DNA of 11,905 nt from Archaeoglobaceae archaeon (lineage in GTDB: Archaea > Halobacteriota > Archaeoglobi > Archaeoglobales > Archaeoglobaceae). The first letter of the stretch is position 1. Every line of letters starts with the position of its first letter. The stretch spans positions 1 to 11,905 of the forward strand of contig JANXDJ010000038.1 of NCBI GenBank assembly GCA_025059545.1, given 5' to 3'. A program made the translations under genes and the position numbers. The notes beneath the pieces are model-generated. The model saw only the letters and a program-made list of their open reading frames with translations, did not search any database and was not told the DNA's origin. Positions 7,135-11,905 of this stretch are shown piece by piece.

Positions 7135-7153
7135 TGGTAAAATTTTCTACCAT
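7135..7153. repeat. Short inverted repeat ATGGTA-N7-TACCAT, possible operator
   Basis: Perfect 6-base arms (7135-7140 and 7148-7153) flank 7 bases. They sit just downstream of the weak TATA-like element and about 57 bases before the preferred start of the next gene, where a repressor could block transcription. The length is modest and no second copy was noticed, so chance is possible. Confidence 0.3.
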
Positions 7154-7209
7154 ATGATCGATTATGAGCAGAAATAATCATTTCATAGTTGAAAGAGGAA
7201 AGTTCGACA

Positions 7210-8667
7210 ATGTTTTTAATTTGGGTTGTCGTCAACTTTTCTGTGAATAAACTATACATATTGATCATCATACTTGCAATAGCACTGGCTACACGGCTAA
7301 CCTATTTAGAACTTCGCCCAATGGATCATGACGAAAGTGTTCACGCTTGGTTTGCTTATCGACAGGTAATTGAATCTCCCACATACAAATACGATCCCGC
7401 ATTCCACGGTCCTTTTCTATACTTTGCAATCTCTCTCTCATTCTTGGCTTTTGGAGACAGCGACTTTTCTGCAAGGCTTCCTGTGGCTTTATTCAGCATT
7501 CTTGGCATCTTTTTTGCCCTAAAATTTGAAAGGTGGCTTGGTAGATCCGCATACATTCTTGCCATTTTCATGCTGATCTCTCCTTCGATCCTTTACTACT
7601 CCCGATATGCAAGAGATGACGTAATTGGAGTGTCTTCTTTCATCGCAGTGATCTATCTTTATTTGAGTTATAGGAAAACCCAAAATAGCTATTATGCAAT
7701 CGCTACCGCCATATTTCTTGCGGTGATCTTTACAGCGAAGGAGAACTGGGTTCAGTATTTTGGCGTATTTTTCCTCGCCATAATCGTTGACAGACTTATT
7801 AGAAAAGACTTCAATTTAGATTTTAGAGCTCTAATACCCTCTATAGCAGTATTTGCCCTATTTAGCTCCTTCTTATATTCCTCAGCATTTGCATATGCGA
7901 TCAATGGCAAAAATTGGCTTGAAGTCATGTTCAGCAATGAATGGGTCGACAGATTTTTTGAGCGCTCTTTGCCATATTGGCTTTCACAAGGCGTTAGTTC
8001 TCCACACGATAAGCCGATCCACTACTTCTTCAACATCCTTCTTAGGTATGAGTTCTTAACTTTTGCACTCGCACTTGCTTCAATTCCAACAATTGCTAAA
8101 AGAATCAGAAGTTTGAGCTTAATAGAGATCTTTGCTATCTGCTGGGTTATCATAGCTTTCGTTTTCTACAATTCAATGTCCTACAAAACCTCTTGGCTCG
8201 TCATTCACCTTGCAACACCTTTAGCCTTCCTTTCTGCAGTTTTTATGGGAAAAGAAGTTTTTGAGAATAGAAACTTCAAGTTGACTTATCTTGTTGGCTT
8301 ATTTGCAACCTTGCTGGTTTCATTCCACGTTACCTATATAGACTTCAACAACGTCGATCAGCCCTTGATCTACGTCCAGACGCAATGGGGGGCGGTGGAG
8401 ATGAGCGATAGGATCAGGGAGCTGTTAGGAGAGGGATATAGGGTAGCGGTTTTTGCAGTCGACGGTCATTACTGGCCTCTTCCGTGGATCCTGAGACACG
8501 AGGTAGATCAATACTCAAACAAGCTGCTTTTCATGAATTCATGCCCTCAAGGCTATGATTACGTCTTCGTAGTATATAGAGACTACAAATGTCTTGAAGG
8601 GTATGAAATTGTTGGAAAGTATGAGCTCAGGAAATGGTGGGAGTTTTACGAGATGAAGAAGTTATGA
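7210..8667 (+). CDS. agl23: Agl23-like (TIGR03663-type) membrane protein of the GT-C/dolichyl-phosphate-mannose glycosyltransferase fold
   Basis: The protein has 485 residues from ATG 7210, preceded by GAGG at 7195-7198; an in-frame TTG at 7189 would add seven residues and GTG 7243 would shorten it. A first helix (about 15-33) leads to RPMDHDESVHAWFAYR (36-51), YKYDPAFHGPFLYF (59-72) and FGDSDFSARL (81-90), the hallmarks of the archaeal family named flippase activity-associated protein Agl23. Acidic residues D39, D41 and E42 sit in the first outer loop, where GT-C enzymes keep catalytic acids. SRYARDD (131-137) and many further helices follow. A short hydrophilic C-terminus contains DGHYWPLPWILR and ends at the mfnE-like gene in a 4-base overlap. 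The family is linked to N-glycosylation or lipid-linked sugar transfer at the membrane; the exact reaction is not settled. No other glycosylation gene is in the window. Confidence 0.82.
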   Translation: MFLIWVVVNFSVNKLYILIIILAIALATRLTYLELRPMDHDESVHAWFAYRQVIESPTYKYDPAFHGPFLYFAISLSFLAFGDSDFSARLPVALFSILGIFFALKFERWLGRSAYILAIFMLISPSILYYSRYARDDVIGVSSFIAVIYLYLSYRKTQNSYYAIATAIFLAVIFTAKENWVQYFGVFFLAIIVDRLIRKDFNLDFRALIPSIAVFALFSSFLYSSAFAYAINGKNWLEVMFSNEWVDRFFERSLPYWLSQGVSSPHDKPIHYFFNILLRYEFLTFALALASIPTIAKRIRSLSLIEIFAICWVIIAFVFYNSMSYKTSWLVIHLATPLAFLSAVFMGKEVFENRNFKLTYLVGLFATLLVSFHVTYIDFNNVDQPLIYVQTQWGAVEMSDRIRELLGEGYRVAVFAVDGHYWPLPWILRHEVDQYSNKLLFMNSCPQGYDYVFVVYRDYKCLEGYEIVGKYELRKWWEFYEMKKL

Positions 8668-9254
8668 TCGTAAAGATCGGTGGAAGCGTTGCTGACAAGC
8701 TGGAAACGGTTTTTGATGCTCTAAGGCATGCTGAGGATGTGAAAGTAATCCCGGGTGGCTGGATCTTTGCGGACAAAGTCAGAGAATTGAGACTGAATGA
8801 CGAAATTTCTCACTGGATGGCGATTTTGGCTATGAACCTTTACGGATATTATATGTTCGAGTTTGGAAAAGATAGAGGTTTTGAACTAATAGAGCCAGCC
8901 GATTTTTCTTTTTTTTCAAGAAAAGGGAAATTCATCATCCTTCCTTATAGACTCTTGAGGAATTTTGATGAGCTACCACATTCATGGGATGTAACTTCCG
9001 ATGCGATTGCTGTTTGGATTGCGAGCAAAATTGGCAATAATTTAGTTGTTAAAGTTACTGCAATGGGCGGAGTTTTGAAAGATGGTTTAATAGTTGAGAA
9101 AGTAGATCCTTTTGAAGCGGGAGAGATCATAGATCGTTTCACACCTTTTTTGCTTAAAAAATTCTCAGTAAAGCTTTTTGTTTGCTCGCCAGAAGAGATA
9201 AAAAATTATATATTGAGAGGGAGAGCGAAAGGCACATTCATAGGAGGTGATTGA
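8664..9254 (+). CDS. mfnE: MfnE-like amino-acid-kinase-fold phosphotransferase of methanofuran biosynthesis
   Basis: The protein has 196 residues. ATG 8664 overlaps the upstream TGA as ATGA, and an earlier in-frame start (8634) lies inside the preceding gene. The amino acid kinase fold is shown by MIVKIGGSVAD (K4, G6-S8), VIPGGWIFADKVREL (28-42), SHWMAILAMNLYGYY (49-63), SWDVTSDAIAVWIASK (107-122) and VKVTAMGGV (129-137). The PGGW and HWMAILAM segments fit MfnE, which phosphorylates 5-(aminomethyl)-3-furanmethanol phosphate to the diphosphate used to couple the furan to tyramine. The length fits MfnE (about 200) and is below that of aspartate or glutamate kinases. Methanofuran is made by methanogens and Archaeoglobales, consistent with the host inferred here. 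Fold is certain; the MfnE assignment is by motif and size. Confidence 0.82.
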   Translation: MIVKIGGSVADKLETVFDALRHAEDVKVIPGGWIFADKVRELRLNDEISHWMAILAMNLYGYYMFEFGKDRGFELIEPADFSFFSRKGKFIILPYRLLRNFDELPHSWDVTSDAIAVWIASKIGNNLVVKVTAMGGVLKDGLIVEKVDPFEAGEIIDRFTPFLLKKFSVKLFVCSPEEIKNYILRGRAKGTFIGGD

Positions 9255-9413
9255 GTGGAGATCGCAAGGTGCATCAGCTGTGGAGCAGTGCTTGTCGGAG
9301 CGGAGCACGTTTCATTTCCCTGTCCAAATTGTGGAGAGACTATAAATCGCTGTAAGAGGTGCAGGAGGCTTTCGAATAAATATCAATGTTCCTGCGGATT
9401 CATTGGACCTTGA
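9255..9413 (+). CDS. 52-residue double zinc-ribbon protein (HVO_2753-like), upstream of aEF-1 beta
   Basis: This small gene starts at GTG 9255, directly after the mfnE stop, with TAGGAGGTGATT (9241-9252) as an almost perfect ribosome binding site. The product holds four cysteine pairs: C6-x2-C9-G, C23-P-N-C26-G, C33-K-R-C36 and C45-S-C47-G, followed by FIGP at the C-terminus. The pattern and size match the archaeal zinc-finger family (HVO_2753 in Haloferax) whose gene is commonly found next to the aEF-1 beta gene, as it is here. It should bind two zinc ions; its biochemical role is unknown but is probably tied to translation or RNA. The last pair is C-x-C rather than the usual C-x2-C. Its stop codon overlaps the ribosome binding site of the next gene. 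Confidence 0.88.
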   Translation: MEIARCISCGAVLVGAEHVSFPCPNCGETINRCKRCRRLSNKYQCSCGFIGP

Positions 9414-9420
9414 GGTGATC
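9412..9420 (+). promoter_or_regulatory. Ribosome binding site that fixes the aEF-1 beta start
   Basis: GAGGTGATC, complementary to the archaeal 16S 3' end, overlaps the zinc-ribbon stop codon and lies 3 bases before ATG 9424. It selects that ATG over an in-frame TTG at 9403, which lies upstream of this site and inside the previous gene. Confidence 0.75.
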
Positions 9421-9423
9421 AGC

Positions 9424-9690
9424 ATGGGAAAGGTTTTTCTAAAGCTAAGATTAATGCCGAGCGATGTAGATGTTAATTTAGAGTCCATTAAGGAGAAAGT
9501 GATTAAGCTGAATTTTGAGAGCGTAGAAATTAAGGATGTAGCGATTAAACCGATAGCCTTTGGATTAAAAGCCCTGATGATCTTAGCAGTGATGCCAGAT
9601 GCTGAAGGAGTTTCCGATCGCTTCATAGAGGAAATTAGTAAGATCAGCGGTGTAGAAAGTGTTGACATAGAAGACATGGAACTTTTATGA
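9424..9690 (+). CDS. ef1b: Translation elongation factor aEF-1 beta (nucleotide exchange factor)
   Basis: The 88 residues match the usual archaeal length of about 88-91. The protein begins MGKVFLKLRLMPSDVDVNLE and contains IKPIAFGLKALMILAVMPD (41-59) and the terminal acidic VESVDIEDMELL. This is the compact alpha-beta EF-1 guanine-exchange domain, where AFGLKAL corresponds to the conserved loop that contacts EF-1 alpha. It recharges EF-1 alpha with GTP during elongation; the EF-1 alpha gene lies about 690 bases downstream behind one intervening gene. The start at 9424 is set by the ribosome binding site just before it. It overlaps the next gene by 4 bases (ATGA). Confidence 0.95.
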   Translation: MGKVFLKLRLMPSDVDVNLESIKEKVIKLNFESVEIKDVAIKPIAFGLKALMILAVMPDAEGVSDRFIEEISKISGVESVDIEDMELL

Positions 9691-10313
9691 AAGTGATCAG
9701 AATTGTAACTCCACCACTTGCAGCGAATTGCTACCTTCTCATAGACGAGAAGAAAGCTCTCATAGATGTTGGTGGGGATGAGGAATTTATTTTTAAAGCT
9801 CTGAAAAAATATATCGAGCCAAGAGAGCTTGATTATATCTTTTTGACTCATTCGCACTACGATCATGCTGCAGTTGCTGGCTACTTCAAGGGGATTGGAA
9901 AGATTGCAATTCATGAGGAAGAAATGAAGCTTTTAAGATTACAGAGATTTGTTTCAGTATTTGGAATGAAGTTCAAGGCTTTTGAGCCGGACATACTGCT
10001 TAAAGGTGGTGAAAAGTTCGAATTAGGCGAAACAACGCTTGAAGTTATCCATACTCCGGGGCATTCTCCGGGAAGTGTCTGTTTTTATGAGCCAAAAAAG
10101 AAGTGGCTCTTTAGCGGTGATACGGTATTTGCCTACGGTAGTTTTGGTAGATATGATCTACCGGGAGGAGACGGAAGATTACTCCTTAAATCAATAGAGA
10201 GATTATCCAAGCTCGATGTTGTCAATCTCTATCCCGGGCATGAAGATGTTGTTGAGGGGAATGCTAAGGAAAGCATTCTTGAATCCCTTAGGATTGCGAG
10301 GATGTTCATATAA
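9687..10313 (+). CDS. Metallo-beta-lactamase-fold hydrolase, glyoxalase II-like
   Basis: The protein has 208 residues and an ATGA overlap with aEF-1 beta. The complete metal-binding set is visible: THSHYDHAA (H55, H57, D59, H60), HTPGHSPGS (H126), FSGDTVFAYGSFGRYDLPGG (D145) and LYPGHED (H185). The order and spacing fit the small single-domain glyoxalase II-like hydrolases with a dinuclear Zn or Fe site. Glyoxalase II itself has an additional C-terminal helical substrate domain, absent here, so the natural substrate (a thioester, another ester or a phosphoester) is unknown. There is no signal peptide. It is probably cotranscribed with the translation genes upstream; its stop lies about 10 bases before the promoter of EF-1 alpha. 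Confidence 0.9.
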   Translation: MKVIRIVTPPLAANCYLLIDEKKALIDVGGDEEFIFKALKKYIEPRELDYIFLTHSHYDHAAVAGYFKGIGKIAIHEEEMKLLRLQRFVSVFGMKFKAFEPDILLKGGEKFELGETTLEVIHTPGHSPGSVCFYEPKKKWLFSGDTVFAYGSFGRYDLPGGDGRLLLKSIERLSKLDVVNLYPGHEDVVEGNAKESILESLRIARMFI

Positions 10314-10316
10314 TAT

Positions 10317-10331
10317 GTGAAAGCTTTATAT
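10317..10331 (+). promoter_or_regulatory. BRE/TATA promoter of EF-1 alpha
   Basis: GTGAAAG (10317-10323) is a good BRE, and CTTTATAT (10324-10331) is a near-consensus archaeal TATA box. Start of transcription about 25 bases downstream would fall near 10350-10356, giving a leader of about 20-27 bases before ATG 10377. This is the most convincing promoter in the window and suits a highly expressed gene. Confidence 0.75.
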
Positions 10332-10365
10332 GCACTCTTGAAATTTGGCTATATCAAAAAAAGGT

Positions 10366-10372
10366 AGGTGAT
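10366..10372 (+). promoter_or_regulatory. Ribosome binding site that decides the EF-1 alpha start
   Basis: AGGTGAT (10366-10372) covers two upstream in-frame candidates, GTG 10368 and most of ATG 10371. The start must therefore be ATG 10377, 4 bases further on, which gives the standard MPKEK N-terminus. Confidence 0.8.
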
Positions 10373-10376
10373 GAGT

Positions 10377-11648
10377 ATGCCGAAGGAAAAGGAGCACATC
10401 AATGTTGCCTTCATAGGGCATGTGGATCATGGGAAGAGCACAACGGTTGGGAGATTGCTTTATGAGATGGGAGAGATTCCAGAGCATATAATCGAAAAAT
10501 ACAGAAAAGAAGCAGCAGAGAAAGGTAAAGCTACCTTTGAGTTTGCATGGGTCATGGATGGTCTTAAGGAGGAAAGAGAGAGAGGTCTTACCATAGACGT
10601 TTCGCACAGAAAGTTCCAGACTGATAAATACTACATAACGATCGTAGATTGTCCAGGGCACAGAGACTTCATCAAGAACATGATCACTGGCGCTTCACAG
10701 GCTGATGCAGCGGTGCTTGTGATGGATGTAGTAGATAAAGTTCAGCCACAGACAAGAGAGCATGTTTTCTTGGCAAGAACTCTTGGAATCAACCAGCTTA
10801 TTGTGCTTATAAATAAAATGGACAGAGTGAACTACGATAAGAAGGAATACGAAGTGGCAAAAGATGCCTTATCAAAGATCTTGAGAATGGTTGGATACAA
10901 AGTTGAAGAGATTCCATTCATTCCTGCAGCATCTTACGTAGGAGAGAATATAACGAAGAAGAGTGCAAAGATGCCGTGGTATAATGGTCCGACTTTACTT
11001 GAAGCGTTCAATTTGCTGAAGCCACCTGAAAAGCTCATCGATAAGCCATTAAGAATCCCAATTCAAGATGTTTACTCGATCAGCGGTGTTGGAACCGTGC
11101 CAGTAGGCAGAGTAGAAACCGGAGTATTAAAAGCGGGTGATAAGATAGTCTTTGAACCAGCAGGTGTTAGTGGAGAAGTTAAGAGCATTGAAATGCATCA
11201 CGAAGCAATTCCTGAAGCATATCCGGGAGATAACATTGGTTTCAACGTCCGCGGAGTGGCAAAGAAAGATCTCAAGCGTGGCGACGTTGCGGGACATCCA
11301 ACAAATCCGCCAACAGTAGTTAAAGACTTTACCGCACAGATCGTTGTCCTACAGCATCCAACAGCAATCACAGTCGGTTACACTCCAGTTGTGCATGCTC
11401 ACACAGCTCAAGTTGCTTGTAAGTTCGTTCAACTCATTAAGAAGATCGATCCAAGGACTGGACAGGCAAAAGAGGAGAATCCACAGTTCATTAAGACTGG
11501 AGATGCTGCTGTTGTGAAGCTCGAGCCTACAAGACCTATGGTAATCGAGAAAGTCAAGGACATTCCACCACTTGGCAGATTCGCAATTAGAGATATGGGC
11601 ATGACCGTTGGAGCGGGAATGGTTCTCGATTTGACTCCGAGAAAATAA
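10377..11648 (+). CDS. tuf: Translation elongation factor EF-1 alpha (aEF1A)
   Basis: The protein has 423 residues, the usual archaeal length. It is the GTPase that delivers aminoacyl-tRNA to the ribosome. All GTP-binding motifs are present: GHVDHGKST (14-22), the switch I segment ending GLTID (70-74), DCPGH (91-95) and NKMD (146-149). Domains 2 and 3 follow, with [17 protein letters not shown], the KSIEMHHE loop, [11 protein letters not shown] and the closing [19 protein letters not shown]. The start was set by the ribosome binding site and the family N-terminus. It has its own strong promoter and is followed by ribosomal protein uS10, as in the conserved archaeal str order, but S12, S7 and EF-2 are not upstream here. 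Confidence 0.98.
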   Translation: MPKEKEHINVAFIGHVDHGKSTTVGRLLYEMGEIPEHIIEKYRKEAAEKGKATFEFAWVMDGLKEERERGLTIDVSHRKFQTDKYYITIVDCPGHRDFIKNMITGASQADAAVLVMDVVDKVQPQTREHVFLARTLGINQLIVLINKMDRVNYDKKEYEVAKDALSKILRMVGYKVEEIPFIPAASYVGENITKKSAKMPWYNGPTLLEAFNLLKPPEKLIDKPLRIPIQDVYSISGVGTVPVGRVETGVLKAGDKIVFEPAGVSGEVKSIEMHHEAIPEAYPGDNIGFNVRGVAKKDLKRGDVAGHPTNPPTVVKDFTAQIVVLQHPTAITVGYTPVVHAHTAQVACKFVQLIKKIDPRTGQAKEENPQFIKTGDAAVVKLEPTRPMVIEKVKDIPPLGRFAIRDMGMTVGAGMVLDLTPRK

Positions 11649-11652
11649 ACCT

Positions 11653-11660
11653 ATTTTTTT
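11653..11660 (+). terminator. T-run between EF-1 alpha and uS10
   Basis: TATTTTTTT occupies about 11652-11660 in the 21-base gap and could give partial termination, reducing uS10 transcription relative to EF-1 alpha. No hairpin is seen. Confidence 0.25.
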
Positions 11661-11669
11661 GGTGGTTAT

Positions 11670-11905
11670 ATGGCTATTAAAGGACCAAAAGCAAGAATAA
11701 AGCTCTCAAGCTTGAATCCCACGGATCTTGACAGAATCTGCGCCCAGATAAAGGAAATTGCGATGAAGACTGGAGTTGAGATAAGTGGTCCAATACCATT
11801 GCCAACCAAGAAGCTTGTAGTGCCCACAAGAAAGGCTCCAGATGGAGAAGGAAGCAACACTTGGGATCACTGGGAAATGAGAGTTCATAAGAGGCTTATA
11901 GACAT
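11670..11905 (+). CDS. rps10: Ribosomal protein uS10, N-terminal part; 3' end outside window
   Basis: ATG 11670 follows GGTGGTT (11661-11667). The 78 residues visible, beginning [20 protein letters not shown], include [20 protein letters not shown] and the end segment [12 protein letters not shown], which are diagnostic for the archaeal and eukaryotic (S20e-like) form of uS10. It is a small-subunit head protein. The gene is complete at its 5' end and cut by the window edge; about 25 further residues are expected. The 21-base spacing from EF-1 alpha suggests cotranscription. Confidence 0.96.
   Translation, partial: MAIKGPKARIKLSSLNPTDLDRICAQIKEIAMKTGVEISGPIPLPTKKLVVPTRKAPDGEGSNTWDHWEMRVHKRLID

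Larger units (their letters stand above)
6939..7209. other. AT-rich intergenic region between the redox operon and agl23-like gene
   Basis: This roughly 270-base gap is the longest one without a supported gene. It holds the T-tracts, a weak TATA-like element and an inverted repeat, which are listed separately. An open frame of 69 codons (6968-7177) crosses it, but its product is dominated by Phe, Ile and Tyr from T/A-rich DNA, and only an A-run precedes its ATG, so I treat it as non-coding. No tRNA-like or CRISPR-like structure is visible. Confidence 0.6.

Noticed and set aside
6968..7177. 69-codon open frame in the intergenic region
   Set aside because: The product is composed mainly of Phe, Ile, Leu and Tyr from T/A-rich DNA, shows no domain logic, and overlaps the probable terminator and promoter area; only an A-run precedes the ATG.
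6939..7209. CRISPR array, tRNA or C/D-box RNA in the intergenic gap
   Set aside because: No repeated units, no cloverleaf pattern, and no properly spaced C and D box pair were found.
9312..9914. 200-codon open frame on the minus strand
   Set aside because: It lies across the zinc-ribbon, aEF-1 beta and MBL genes, all of which have clear family motifs and ribosome binding sites on the + strand; the minus-strand product shows low-complexity Ser/Ile/Leu runs.

Overview
The window is archaeal DNA. It has an archaeal EF-1 alpha, aEF-1 beta and ribosomal protein uS10, a BRE/TATA promoter ahead of EF-1 alpha, GGAGGTGAT-type ribosome binding sites, many 4-base ATGA gene overlaps, and Arg codons dominated by AGA/AGG. 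A gene for methanofuran biosynthesis (MfnE-like) beside a type II DMSO-reductase-family molybdoenzyme points to the Archaeoglobales (Archaeoglobus, Ferroglobus or Geoglobus type). That placement is inference. All supported genes lie on the + strand.

Region 1 (1-6938) is one tightly packed operon for a membrane-linked redox complex. It begins inside a molybdopterin catalytic subunit of the type II DMSO reductase family. Next come a haem-b-binding gamma subunit of the ethylbenzene/dimethylsulfide dehydrogenase kind, a polytopic membrane protein with a cytochrome-b-like His pattern, and a NosR/NapH-like polyferredoxin with a signal peptide and an exported beta domain. The last three genes encode a membrane-anchored protein resembling cytochrome oxidase subunit II (COX2), another anchored extracytoplasmic beta protein, and a small soluble helical protein. 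Neither an iron-sulfur beta subunit nor a NarJ/DdhD-type chaperone lies between the catalytic and gamma genes, which is where related bacterial operons usually have them. The COX2-like protein has lost every CuA ligand at its exact expected position. The polyferredoxin's N-terminal domain looks like a second, partly degenerate copy of the same fold. I read the set as a non-standard electron conduit between the membrane quinone pool or the cytoplasm and an extracytoplasmic molybdoenzyme. The substrate cannot be decided from this window.

Region 2 (6939-7209) is an AT-rich gap with T-tracts that probably end the first operon, a weak promoter-like sequence and a short inverted repeat.

Region 3 (7210-10313) holds an Agl23-like membrane glycosyltransferase-fold protein, overlapping by 4 bases the MfnE-like kinase of methanofuran synthesis. 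Directly behind are a 52-residue double zinc-ribbon protein, translation factor aEF-1 beta, and a metallo-beta-lactamase-fold hydrolase.

Region 4 (10314-11905) has a clear promoter, EF-1 alpha, and the start of the uS10 gene, which is the tail of the classical archaeal str gene order. The window ends inside uS10.
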